A stretch of 13,933 bases of DNA from an uncultured Oceanospirillaceae bacterium (GCA_937974825.1 CALJVD010000208.1:1-13933), one strand, 5' to 3'; positions 1 to 7,383 are shown, counted from the first letter of the stretch. Numbers and translations are program-made. Notes: generated by a model not told the origin, from the letters alone.

Positions 1-72
1 CCCAGGACGGGGTGAATGCCGGTTTCGTATGGAACGAAAACCGGCCTGTAGGCTCGATTGCTACAGCCCATA
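1..72 (+). promoter_or_regulatory. Structured 5' leader of the antiporter gene, truncated at the window edge
   Basis: Two hairpins stand back to back. The first pairs 18-25 with 38-45 (GCCGGTTT/AAACCGGC) and continues with C26-G36 and G27-C35 around a bulged A37. The second pairs 46-51 with 61-66 (CTGTAG/CTACAG). No ORF explains them, and the next credible start codon is at 146, so they probably belong to the untranslated leader. Some NhaC-superfamily members in gammaproteobacteria (LysW) lie behind lysine riboswitches, and the order hairpin, CTGT, hairpin, ATATCT loosely recalls the 3' half of that RNA. The conserved core bases do not match cleanly and the 5' half is outside the window, so no class is assigned. 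Confidence 0.35.
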
Positions 73-145
73 TCTCCAAAATCAAAAAAGCCATTCTATC
101 CATGATTTGTTACACTTTGCTGAAATTAATTTAGTTAAGAAAATC

Positions 146-1477
146 ATGCCGACATCTAATAGCACTCCGCCCTCGTTTTTAGCGCTAACCCCTCTGTTTT
201 TATTCTTGAGTTTGTTTCTAGGCGCAGGCTTGTTCTTTACATTGCAGGGGGATGCGATGGGTTTTTACCGCTTACATGCCCCTGTTGCTATTATTCCGGC
301 TATTGCATTAGCGCTTTTGTTAGGGCGTAAATTTAAAAAGAAGCCCATGGATACTTTTTTAGAAGGCATGGGCAGTACCGGCATTATGCAAATGTCACTT
401 ATCTTTTTGCTAGCAGGTGCGTTTGCTAATGTTACTAAGCAAATAGGTGGCGTTGATGCCGTCGTATATTTGGGCATTAGTACCCTACCGGCTGAGTTTT
501 TATTGCCCGGCTTATTTTTAATTAGCGGTCTAATTGCACTGTCTATGGGAACATCAATGGGCACTATTGCCGCTGTTGTCCCTATTGCAGTTGGTTTAGC
601 TGAAACCGCTGGATTAAATCTGCCATTAACAGTAGGCAGTGTAGTCGGAGGTGCCATGTTCGGTGATAACTTGTCGGTTATATCGGATACCACCATTGCT
701 GCGACAAGAACACAGGGCGCGAATATGCGCGATAAATTCAAAGAAAACCTGTGGTTGGCGCTGCCTGCGGCAGGCATTATGTTGTTTGTGTTATTTGTAT
801 TATCGAGTGGTACAGCTCAAGCCGAAGTGTCGTCGGCTAATTGGTTACTCGCCATTCCTTACTTGGTGGTTTTGGTGATGGCAGTTTCTGGTGTCAACGT
901 CTTAACTGTATTAGCGTTAGGGATAATTCTAGCCGGTGGCATGGGCGTGTCTGCTGGTACTGACTACAGTTTTATCCAATTTTATGAAGATATTTGGACG
1001 GGCTTTCAAAACCTTTTTGAAATCACATTATTGTCAATTCTTATTGGTGGTCTGGCTGCATTAATGCGTGCCCAGGGTGGTTTGGCATGGATAGTTCAAA
1101 TGATTATTCAGCTTTCAGGTAAAAGTAAAAGTCGTCGCTCTGGTGAGTTAAGTATTGCCTCTTTGGGTGCATTGATGGATATCTTTACCGCAAATAATAC
1201 CGTCGCTATTTTAATTGGTGGGCCAGTGGCTAAAGAATTGGCTGAGCGTAACAATATTAGTGCCAGCAGAAGCGCCAGTTTATTGGATATTTTTTCATGT
1301 GTGATGCAGGGTGTTATACCTTATGGTGCGCAAATACTTCTAGCGGCCTCTATTGCTCAGTTATCACCATTGGTGATTGCAGGTAATGTTTACTATTGTT
1401 GGATTCTTGCGATAGTAGCCATTATTGCTTTATTGGTAGGCTGGCCGAAGGCTAAAGTAAGACAGCAAGCACACTAA
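146..1477 (+). CDS. nhaC: NhaC-family Na+/H+ antiporter (or amino-acid transporter of that superfamily)
   Basis: This is a polytopic inner-membrane protein of 443 residues, hydrophobic throughout, of the kind that exchanges cytoplasmic Na+ for protons. The family core is visible: an SMGTSMGT segment is followed by a glycine-rich stretch and FGDNLSVISDTTIAAT at about residues 172-187, whose acidic residues Asp174 and Asp181 are likely ion ligands, and a second repeat ends in an FTANNTVAI-like segment. The reading frame is open back to an ATG at 29, but the 39 extra residues are polar and unlike a transporter N-terminus, and they overlap the leader hairpins. The ATG at 146 gives a normal short N-terminus before the first membrane segment. 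Its ribosome site is weak (TTAAGAAAATC). The substrate is uncertain: Na+ is the default, but lysine is proposed for some NhaC relatives (LysW). It is followed by hinT after 83 nt. Confidence 0.88.
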   Translation: MPTSNSTPPSFLALTPLFLFLSLFLGAGLFFTLQGDAMGFYRLHAPVAIIPAIALALLLGRKFKKKPMDTFLEGMGSTGIMQMSLIFLLAGAFANVTKQIGGVDAVVYLGISTLPAEFLLPGLFLISGLIALSMGTSMGTIAAVVPIAVGLAETAGLNLPLTVGSVVGGAMFGDNLSVISDTTIAATRTQGANMRDKFKENLWLALPAAGIMLFVLFVLSSGTAQAEVSSANWLLAIPYLVVLVMAVSGVNVLTVLALGIILAGGMGVSAGTDYSFIQFYEDIWTGFQNLFEITLLSILIGGLAALMRAQGGLAWIVQMIIQLSGKSKSRRSGELSIASLGALMDIFTANNTVAILIGGPVAKELAERNNISASRSASLLDIFSCVMQGVIPYGAQILLAASIAQLSPLVIAGNVYYCWILAIVAIIALLVGWPKAKVRQQAH

Positions 1478-1496
1478 TAAATATAAACGCTATTAG

Positions 1497-1518
1497 ACCA
1501 GGGTAAGCTTGCTCTGGT
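1497..1518 (+). terminator. Weak hairpin after nhaC
   Basis: ACCAGGG at 1497-1503 pairs with CTCTGGT at 1512-1518 (one G-T pair) around an 8-nt loop. The downstream sequence is A/T rich but has no run of T, so this would be a poor intrinsic terminator. Some readthrough into hinT is plausible. Confidence 0.3.
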
Positions 1519-1560
1519 TGAATATATTCCCTAAGGTTTATTCTCTTGTAAGGAGTGCCT

Positions 1561-1905
1561 ATGTCAGAAGATACTATTTTTGGAAAAATCGTGCGTGGTG
1601 AAGCTCCTGCGAATATCGTTTACGAAGATGACCAGTGCCTGGCGTTTCGTGATCTTTATCCAGCAGCACCTACCCATATTTTATTGATTCCTAGAAAACC
1701 AATTCCACGATTATGTGACGCCCAGCCAGAAGACCAAGCATTATTAGGTCATATGATGCTAGTAGCGAGCAAGGTTGCCGAGCAAGAAGGGCTACGCGAC
1801 AAATATCGTTTGGTAATTAACAATGGTGCCGAAGCGGGTCAAACAGTCTTCCATTTGCATATGCATATTATTGGTGGGCGTGATTTAAGCTGGCCTCCAG
1901 GCTAA
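1561..1905 (+). CDS. hinT: HIT-family purine nucleoside phosphoramidase (HinT)
   Basis: This is a small cytoplasmic hydrolase of 114 residues (E. coli HinT has 119) that cleaves AMP-lysine and other nucleoside phosphoramidates. The N-terminal TIFGKIVRGEAPA segment and the C-terminal histidine triad FHLHMHIIGG are both present, with His98, His100 and His102 as the triad and GQTVFH just before it, as in bacterial HinT. The start is set by AGGAG at 1551-1555, five bases before the ATG at 1561. A GTG at 1555 in the same frame overlaps that ribosome site and is not a credible start. The gene ends in a strong intrinsic terminator, so it closes its transcription unit. Assignment to HinT rather than another HIT branch is firm from length and motif. 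Confidence 0.95.
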   Translation: MSEDTIFGKIVRGEAPANIVYEDDQCLAFRDLYPAAPTHILLIPRKPIPRLCDAQPEDQALLGHMMLVASKVAEQEGLRDKYRLVINNGAEAGQTVFHLHMHIIGGRDLSWPPG

Positions 1906-1930
1906 GTCTTGATCGTGTGACTTCTATTTA

Positions 1931-1964
1931 AAAGGTTTAGAATGCGAGTTCTAAACCTTTTTTT
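1931..1964 (+). terminator. Rho-independent terminator of hinT
   Basis: AAAGGTTTAGAA (1931-1942) pairs perfectly with TTCTAAACCTTT (1949-1960) around a 6-nt loop, and the T-run extends from 1958 to 1964. This is a textbook intrinsic terminator, 25 nt after the hinT stop codon. Confidence 0.93.
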
Positions 1965-1977
1965 ATGGGTATTTGTT

Positions 1978-3411
1978 TTGAAGTTTTTAAATGTTAAAGC
2001 ACGTTTGCACGACGGACGATTATTAAAAATTGCTGATTGGCAGCCAAGCAAAGATGAGTATTGGGCAATCACAGGCACGAACGGCAGTGGGAAAACCGTA
2101 TTGTCGATGTTGCCAGCTGGTAAAGTGGTGTTAAGTGAAGGCCAAGTCGATGGACTGCCTAGTTCCGTTTCATTTTTATCACTAGAAGCTCAAGCAGAAT
2201 ATATAGAAAATGAGCGTAAGTTAGATCAAAGCGATATTAAAAATGAACATGATCCTGGAACGCTTATTGCCGATTTCTTAGCTCCACTTGAGCCAATTCA
2301 GCACTGGATTAGTAAATTAAGAATCGAACATGTTTTAAACCAAGGTTTACGATCACTCTCAACCGGCGAGAGTCGTAAAGTGTTATTGCTCAAAGCCTTA
2401 CAAGATAAGCCAGAACTACTAGTGCTGGATGCGCCATTTGAAGGGTTAGATGTTGATAGCCGTGCGGCTTTTAAAGAAATATTAGATTTATTACACCAAC
2501 AAGAGCAGTCCATGTTGTGGGTGGCGAATCGACTAGATGAAATGCCAGAATGGATTACACATATCGCCTTTTTGCACGACGCCGAGCTCATTGCTCAAGG
2601 CTTAAAAGACGATGTGCTATCACAGCCAGAAGTTCACGGTTTGCTTCATTTCGATAAGCCATTAGCAGATTTTCCTGATCACACGACCCCTCAACTGCAA
2701 TTAGATAAGGGCGAACCTTTAGTTAAGTTTACAGACGTAAAGATTCGCTACGCAGAGCGCACCTTGTTTGAGCATCTTAATTGGCAAGTAAATCCTGGTG
2801 AGCATTGGGTTATCCAAGGACCTAACGGCAGTGGCAAAACCAGCCTGCTACAACTGATTACTGGCGACAACCCTCAGTGCTATACCAACAACTTAAAGTT
2901 ATTCGGTATTCAACGTGGTACGGGGGAAAGTATTTGGGATATTAAAAAGCACATAGGCATAGTTTCATCGTCTTTACAGTGGGAATACCGTGCCACTACT
3001 AATGTGCTCACTACCGTAATATCCGGTTTATACGACAGTATAGGGCTGTATCAAGCCAGTGGTGATGACGATAAGCAATTAGCCCTTCAGTGGTTAGATA
3101 TTATCGGGCTCAAACACAAAGCTAACCAAAGCTTGCATATGCTTTCTTATGGTGAGCAACGTTTAGTGTTGGTTGCTAGAGCGCTAATTAAACAGCCGCC
3201 ATTATTAATACTTGATGAACCCTGCCAAGGACTAGACACACCCAGTCGAATGTTAGTGCTTGCCTGCATTAATAGGTTGGCGCAGCAGAATACAATCACC
3301 TTGTTGTACGTTACACATCAGGCCGACGAAATACCTGCTAACATTAACAATAAGCTTGTCTTTGAGTTGCAGCAAAACGGAAGCAGCACAATAAAATTGA
3401 TACAAACTTAA
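1978..3411 (+). CDS. modF: ModF-type tandem ABC ATPase
   Basis: This is a soluble protein with two ABC nucleotide-binding domains and no membrane segments, closest to E. coli ModF (490 aa). The IWDIKKHIG segment and the SGLYDSIGLYQA segment of the second domain are characteristic. Numbered from a TTG start at 1978 (477 aa), domain 1 has Walker A GTNGSGKT (33-40), signature LSTGE (127-131) and a Walker B ending LDAP (Asp151-Ala152); an Asn (184) sits where the H-loop His belongs. Domain 2 is complete: GPNGSGKT (281-288), LSYGE (389-393), LDEP (413-414) and His447. The frame is open back to an ATG at 1942, but that codon is inside the hinT terminator hairpin. TTG 1978 follows a weak GGG and yields a natural ABC N-terminus (KFLNVKARL). 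No modABC genes are nearby, so a role in molybdate handling is not supported by context. Confidence 0.85.
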   Translation: MKFLNVKARLHDGRLLKIADWQPSKDEYWAITGTNGSGKTVLSMLPAGKVVLSEGQVDGLPSSVSFLSLEAQAEYIENERKLDQSDIKNEHDPGTLIADFLAPLEPIQHWISKLRIEHVLNQGLRSLSTGESRKVLLLKALQDKPELLVLDAPFEGLDVDSRAAFKEILDLLHQQEQSMLWVANRLDEMPEWITHIAFLHDAELIAQGLKDDVLSQPEVHGLLHFDKPLADFPDHTTPQLQLDKGEPLVKFTDVKIRYAERTLFEHLNWQVNPGEHWVIQGPNGSGKTSLLQLITGDNPQCYTNNLKLFGIQRGTGESIWDIKKHIGIVSSSLQWEYRATTNVLTTVISGLYDSIGLYQASGDDDKQLALQWLDIIGLKHKANQSLHMLSYGEQRLVLVARALIKQPPLLILDEPCQGLDTPSRMLVLACINRLAQQNTITLLYVTHQADEIPANINNKLVFELQQNGSSTIKLIQT

Positions 3412-3464
3412 AGTAAGTAACTCAGACGCAGCTTGAGTGAGAGAGAAAAAACAACTGGACTAGG

Positions 3465-3493
3465 TTGCTAAGTTTTGGGGCATCCTCTAGTAT
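3465..3493 (+). promoter_or_regulatory. Possible mgtE promoter
   Basis: TTGCTA (3465-3470) and TAGTAT (3488-3493) are spaced by 17 bp, each matching four of six sigma-70 consensus bases. Transcription from here would give a leader of about 170 nt before mgtE, containing the alternative hairpins at 3598-3664. Confidence 0.35.
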
Positions 3494-3571
3494 TCGCACG
3501 CCGCATAAGCGGTTAACAATACATTAGGATATATGGACAGTTCGTCACCTTACCCCCCGGGGTTAATAACT

Positions 3572-3580
3572 TTATACACA
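3572..3580 (+). promoter_or_regulatory. Isolated DnaA-box match
   Basis: TTATACACA matches the DnaA box consensus TTATNCACA exactly. It lies alone in the mgtE upstream region, so chance is a real possibility. Confidence 0.25.
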
Positions 3581-3597
3581 GTTTGTTTTTTTAAGCC

Positions 3598-3667
3598 TAC
3601 CTGCTAGCGGCGCGTTATAGCGTACCCGTTATCTATCCCTAGCAGGTATTAAATACGCTGCTAGGAG
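3598..3667 (+). promoter_or_regulatory. Switch-like mgtE leader with two competing hairpins
   Basis: CTAGCAG at 3639-3645 can pair in two ways. Pairing with the upstream copy of CTGCTAG gives a 10-bp stem, 3598-3607 with 3639-3648; it encloses a smaller CGC/GCG hairpin at 3611-3622. Pairing with the downstream copy of CTGCTAG (3658-3664) gives a 7-bp stem, extended by 3646-3649 with 3653-3656 after one bulged G. The downstream hairpin takes up the first two bases of the AGGAG ribosome site (3663-3667), five bases before the mgtE ATG. The two folds exclude each other, the usual layout of a translational riboswitch or Mg2+-sensing leader. No match to the known M-box was recognised. Confidence 0.5.
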
Positions 3668-3672
3668 AAATC

Positions 3673-5019
3673 ATGAGTGCAGAAAACGAAGAAATCGTTC
3701 TCCAGTTAAAAGAGCTCATTCAAAACAATCGTATTACATCGGCTACCGAACACGTTAAGGGTTTGCACCCTATGGACGTTGCCGACATTTTAGAGCAGTT
3801 AGAGCCGAGTCAGTCTTGGCGAGTGCTAGAACGTTTACCTAATCGAGCCGAAGTCTTCACGTATTTCGAAACCGAACAACAATTGCGCTTAGCGACCGAG
3901 TTACCACGTTTAAGTCTGGCTAAGCTTGTTAGCGAAATGGCAGCGGACGAGCGCACCGACTTGTTTAAACGTTTCAGTCGTGGTTTTCGTGAAAGTCTAT
4001 TACAAGCCTTAGCGTTAGATGAGCGTGACGACCTACGTACGCTGGCTGCTCATATGGAAGGCACTGCCGGCGCGTTGATGACCACGGAATTTGCGGTATT
4101 ACGCAAAAACATGACCGTGGAACAGGCGATGATGATTATTCGCCGAGAAGCACCAGAAGCTGAAACCATTTATCACGCATACGTCGTTGACCTGAACCGT
4201 CACCTATTGGGTGTGGTTTCTCTGCGTGAATTAATCTTGGCTGATCCAGACACACTTATCAAAGATTTAATGATCACAGAAGTGGTGAGCGTTAAGGTGT
4301 CTGACGACCAAGAAGACGTCGCTAAAGTTATCGCACGCTACGACTTACTCGCCCTACCGGTTACCGATGAAGAAGGCACATTGCTGGGTATTATTACCTA
4401 CGATGATGCGATGGACGTAGCCAGTGAAGAAGCCGAGGACGACTTCCATAAGTCTGCGGCGATGGGAACAGTAACCGGTAGTTTTAAAGATGCAACCATC
4501 GGCCTACTGTACCGCAAACGCGTTTTTTGGCTGGTATTTTTAGTCTTCGGAAACTTACTTTCGGGTGCCGGTATTGCTCATTACGAAGACGTTATTGGTG
4601 CCAACTTAGTATTAGTATTCTTCTTGCCTCTGCTTGTTGGTAGTGGCGGTAACGCAGGCTCACAGTCTGCTACGTTGATGGTGCGTGCTATTGCCACCGG
4701 TGAGGTTGTTATAAAAGATTGGTTGATTTTAACCGGTCGAGAAGTCTTTGTAGCACTAGCCCTGGGCGGCACTATGGCCTTTGCGGTCGCAGGTTTAGGT
4801 TATTGGCGTGGCGGTGCAGACATTGCCATGGTCGTTGCTTTGAGCATGGTATCTATTGTAATGGTCGGCTGTTTGTTGGGGTTAGGGCTGCCGTTTGTAT
4901 TAGACAAACTAGGCTTTGACCCTGCTAGTGCTAGCGCACCTCTAGTGACTTCTATATGTGACGTTGCTGGGGTAGTTGTTTATCTATTCATTGCATCGCA
5001 AATGCTGCAATTAGTTTAA
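3673..5019 (+). CDS. mgtE: MgtE Mg2+ channel/transporter
   Basis: This is an inner-membrane Mg2+ channel of 448 residues, near the 450 of Thermus thermophilus MgtE. The regions appear in family order: an acidic helical N domain (about 1-130, including LHPMDVADILEQLEP), two CBS domains (about 132-255) that sense cytoplasmic Mg2+, a plug-helix region rich in Asp/Glu (SEEAEDDFHK), then five membrane segments from about 280 to the end. The conserved GGNAGSQS motif lies at 325-332, and Asp430 in SICDVAG corresponds to the pore aspartate (Asp432 in Thermus). The start is fixed by AGGAG five bases upstream. The gene is alone in its unit, with ilvD converging on it. The leader contains competing hairpins that could gate ribosome access, a plausible way to shut the gene off at high Mg2+. 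Confidence 0.96.
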   Translation: MSAENEEIVLQLKELIQNNRITSATEHVKGLHPMDVADILEQLEPSQSWRVLERLPNRAEVFTYFETEQQLRLATELPRLSLAKLVSEMAADERTDLFKRFSRGFRESLLQALALDERDDLRTLAAHMEGTAGALMTTEFAVLRKNMTVEQAMMIIRREAPEAETIYHAYVVDLNRHLLGVVSLRELILADPDTLIKDLMITEVVSVKVSDDQEDVAKVIARYDLLALPVTDEEGTLLGIITYDDAMDVASEEAEDDFHKSAAMGTVTGSFKDATIGLLYRKRVFWLVFLVFGNLLSGAGIAHYEDVIGANLVLVFFLPLLVGSGGNAGSQSATLMVRAIATGEVVIKDWLILTGREVFVALALGGTMAFAVAGLGYWRGGADIAMVVALSMVSIVMVGCLLGLGLPFVLDKLGFDPASASAPLVTSICDVAGVVVYLFIASQMLQLV

Positions 5020-5044
5020 AAACTCTCTTTTAAATAGCGCTCAT

Positions 5045-5080
5045 AAAAAAGAGCTTGGTACCCTAAGGTGCCAAGCTCTT
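5045..5080 (-). terminator. Terminator between convergent mgtE and ilvD, mainly serving ilvD
   Basis: A 14-bp stem pairs 5049-5062 with 5067-5080 (one T-G pair) around the loop CTAA. On the minus strand it is followed by a run of six T (5050 down to 5045), making a good intrinsic terminator 21 nt past the ilvD stop. On the plus strand the T-tract is short, so mgtE termination there would be weaker. Confidence 0.88.
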
Positions 5081-5100
5081 ATCAACACAGCGTTAGTGTC

Positions 5101-6936
5101 TTAGTCTAACAAGCTTAAATCACGCACGGCGCCTTTGTCGGCACTGGTAGCAAACTTGGCGTATACCTTTAACGCAGCGCTCACTTTACGTGGACGGTGT
5201 TCAGCAGGTTTCCAGCCTTTAGCATCTTGTTCTTTACGACGCTCTGCCAGCTCTTCATCACTGATCAGTACGTTAATACTGCGGTTTGGAATATCAATCT
5301 TGATAGGATCACCATCTTTTAATAAACCAATGGCACCGCCAGACGCGGCTTCAGGTGAAGCATGGCCAATAGACAGGCCAGATGTACCACCAGAAAAGCG
5401 TCCATCGGTTAGTAGCGCACAAGCTGCACCTAAACCTTTAGATTTCAGGTAAGAGGTGGGGTATAGCATTTCTTGCATACCTGGACCGCCTTTAGGGCCT
5501 TCGTAACGAATAATAACAACGTCACCAGGTTTAACTTCGTCAGCTAAAATACCGGTCACGGCACTGTCTTGAGATTCGTAGATTTTTGCTTGGCCATTAA
5601 AGACTAAAATAGACTCATCTACCCCAGCGGTTTTAACAACACAGCCATCTTCAGCAATGTTACCGTATAGAACGGCTAAACCACCTTCGGTTGAGAAAGC
5701 ATTGTCTAAGTTACGGATACAACCATTTTCACGATCGCCGTCTAAGCTTGGCCAACGAGTAGCTTGGCTGAAAGCCGTTTGTGTTGGAATACCTGCAGGA
5801 CCTGCTTTAAAAAACTCAACAATTTCTGGTGTTGGGTTACGCATAATATCCCACTTATCTAACGCGTCTTTTAGCGTTGGGCTATGAACCGTTGGTAAGT
5901 GAGTATGAATTAACCCTGCACGATCTAACTCACCTAAAATAGCCATGATGCCACCGGCACGGTGAACGTCTTCAATGTGGTATTTAGGCGTGTTTGGTGC
6001 CACTTTACATAGTTGTGGAACCTTACGAGACATACGGTCGATGTCTTTTAGATCGAAGTCTACTTCGGCTTCTTGTGCCGCTGCTAATAAGTGCAAAATG
6101 GTGTTGGTTGAGCCGCCCATCGCAATATCTAACGCCATCGCGTTTTCTAAAGCTTCAAAAGTAGCAATATTACGTGGCAATACAGATTCATCGTCTTGTT
6201 CATAGTAACGCTTAGTAATATCCACAATGCGACGTGCAGCTTCTAAAAATAGTTGCTCACGGTCAGCGTGTGTTGCCAAAGTAGTACCGTTACCAGGTAA
6301 TGATAAACCTAACGCTTCGGTTAAGCAGTTCATTGAGTTAGCGGTGAACATACCCGAGCAAGAGCCACAAGTAGGGCACGCGCTGCGCTCATATTCCGCA
6401 ACCATCTCGTCAGAAGCGCTGTCATCGGCAGCAATGACCATGGCATCAACAAGGTCGAGCTTGTTTTCAGATAGCTTGGTCTTACCAGCTTCCATCGGGC
6501 CGCCAGACACAAAAATCACAGGAATATTAATACGCAATGCGGCTTGCAGCATTCCGGGAGTGATTTTGTCACAGTTAGAAATACACACTAACGCATCGGC
6601 ACAGTGTGCGTTCACCATGTACTCAACAGAGTCAGCAATGATTTCACGAGAAGGCAGGCTGTACAGCATACCGTCGTGACCCATGGCAATACCGTCGTCT
6701 ACGGCAATGGTGTTAAATTCTTTTGCTACACCACCGGCTTTTTCAATCTCACGGGCAACCAATTGGCCCATGTCTTTTAAGTGGACATGGCCTGGTACAA
6801 ATTGAGTAAAAGAGTTAGCGATAGCAATGATGGGTTTGTGGAAATCATCATCGGTCATACCAGTGGCGCGCCATAGCGCACGAGCACCGGCCATATTACG
6901 GCCGCTGGTAGAGGTCTTAGAACGATACACAGGCAT
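5101..6936 (-). CDS. ilvD: Dihydroxy-acid dehydratase
   Basis: This enzyme dehydrates 2,3-dihydroxy-isovalerate and 2,3-dihydroxy-3-methylvalerate in valine and isoleucine synthesis, using an Fe-S cluster and Mg2+. The 611 residues match the E. coli enzyme (616). Visible features are AVDDGIAMGHDGM near 78-90, CISNCDKITPGM with Cys122, and CGSCSGMFTANSMNC with Cys193, the conserved cluster cysteines. The segment ANSFTQFVPGHVHL lacks the first cluster cysteine found in the [2Fe-2S] type, which places it with the oxygen-sensitive E. coli type. The start is MPVYRS at 6936, preceded by GTGAG at a good distance; the 14 residues upstream in the frame are not conserved-looking and overlap the promoter. 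It is monocistronic in this window, away from other ilv genes, and no leader peptide fits in its short 5' UTR. Confidence 0.97.
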   Translation of the reverse strand: MPVYRSKTSTSGRNMAGARALWRATGMTDDDFHKPIIAIANSFTQFVPGHVHLKDMGQLVAREIEKAGGVAKEFNTIAVDDGIAMGHDGMLYSLPSREIIADSVEYMVNAHCADALVCISNCDKITPGMLQAALRINIPVIFVSGGPMEAGKTKLSENKLDLVDAMVIAADDSASDEMVAEYERSACPTCGSCSGMFTANSMNCLTEALGLSLPGNGTTLATHADREQLFLEAARRIVDITKRYYEQDDESVLPRNIATFEALENAMALDIAMGGSTNTILHLLAAAQEAEVDFDLKDIDRMSRKVPQLCKVAPNTPKYHIEDVHRAGGIMAILGELDRAGLIHTHLPTVHSPTLKDALDKWDIMRNPTPEIVEFFKAGPAGIPTQTAFSQATRWPSLDGDRENGCIRNLDNAFSTEGGLAVLYGNIAEDGCVVKTAGVDESILVFNGQAKIYESQDSAVTGILADEVKPGDVVIIRYEGPKGGPGMQEMLYPTSYLKSKGLGAACALLTDGRFSGGTSGLSIGHASPEAASGGAIGLLKDGDPIKIDIPNRSINVLISDEELAERRKEQDAKGWKPAEHRPRKVSAALKVYAKFATSADKGAVRDLSLLD

Positions 6937-6968
6937 GTTAATTCTCACGTTGTATTTTAAAAGCAAGC

Positions 6969-6997
6969 ATTTTAGCAAGAGGTCGGGCAGGTGTCAG
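6969..6997 (-). promoter_or_regulatory. ilvD promoter (sigma-70)
   Basis: Read on the minus strand, CTGACA (6997-6992) and TAAAAT (6974-6969) are separated by exactly 17 bp, each five of six to consensus. Transcription would start near 6962, leaving a 5' UTR of roughly 25 nt, too short for an attenuator. Confidence 0.65.
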
Positions 6998-7095
6998 GTG
7001 GTCAATGAAGACTTAAACTCATAGTAGGAAATAAATCGATTCAGTTAAATAGTAAAAAGCATCAATAATGGTTATTCATAAGTATCCCAAGAATA

Positions 7096-7104
7096 TGTGG
7101 ATAA
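7096..7104 (-). promoter_or_regulatory. DnaA box
   Basis: TGTGGATAA on the plus strand is TTATCCACA on the minus strand, the exact consensus of the strong E. coli DnaA box. A near-match (TTATTCATA, 7072-7080) lies 15 nt to the left in the other orientation. Confidence 0.5.
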
Positions 7105-7303
7105 CTTTTGGGATAAGTTATGGGTAAGCTTGTCAACGCTAGTAAATATGCGGATGTAGAGTGATTGTTTCTTTTTTAAACACTTGATTGAAAGTTGCTC
7201 AAAATCATATGTGACGTGGATATTCAAGTGATTTTAATAAATAAAACAATAGGATAGAGCATTAAGTTGTGATATGAGGTTAATAATCATCGCTAAGGTG
7301 GCT

Positions 7304-7312
7304 TGTGGATAA
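7304..7312 (-). promoter_or_regulatory. DnaA box
   Basis: This is a second exact TTATCCACA (minus strand), in the same orientation as the one at 7096. The one-mismatch copy TGTGGAAAA follows at 7316-7324, 12 nt away (start to start). Confidence 0.5.
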
Positions 7313-7374
7313 CTATGTGGAAAAAATGAGCATAAGATGTTTATAGAATACTCGTTTTAGTTTGCTGTTTTTTT

Positions 7375-7383
7375 TGCGATAAT
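7375..7383 (+). promoter_or_regulatory. Probable argS promoter, extended -10
   Basis: TGCGATAAT is an extended -10 element (TG, one base, then GATAAT, five of six to consensus). No good -35 is present at 17 bp, which fits an extended -10 promoter. Transcription would begin about 50 nt before argS. Confidence 0.4.

Noticed and set aside
29..145. N-terminal extension of the NhaC frame back to an ATG at 29
   Set aside because: The 39 residues are polar and unlike a transporter N-terminus, there is no ribosome site, and the stretch overlaps the leader hairpins.
265..777. 170-codon minus-strand open frame opposite nhaC
   Set aside because: It is a shadow of the antiporter frame and shows no recognisable domain.
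3501..3562. Short hairpin CCGC-ATAA-GCGG and the CCCCGGGG palindrome upstream of mgtE, near a T-run at 3584-3592, as an attenuator
   Set aside because: The stem is only 4 bp and the palindrome has no loop, and neither lies directly before the T-run, so an intrinsic terminator is not supported.
5135..6679. Several plus-strand open frames opposite ilvD
   Set aside because: They are antisense shadows of a well-conserved gene, with Ser/Arg/Ala-rich low-complexity translations and no ribosome sites.
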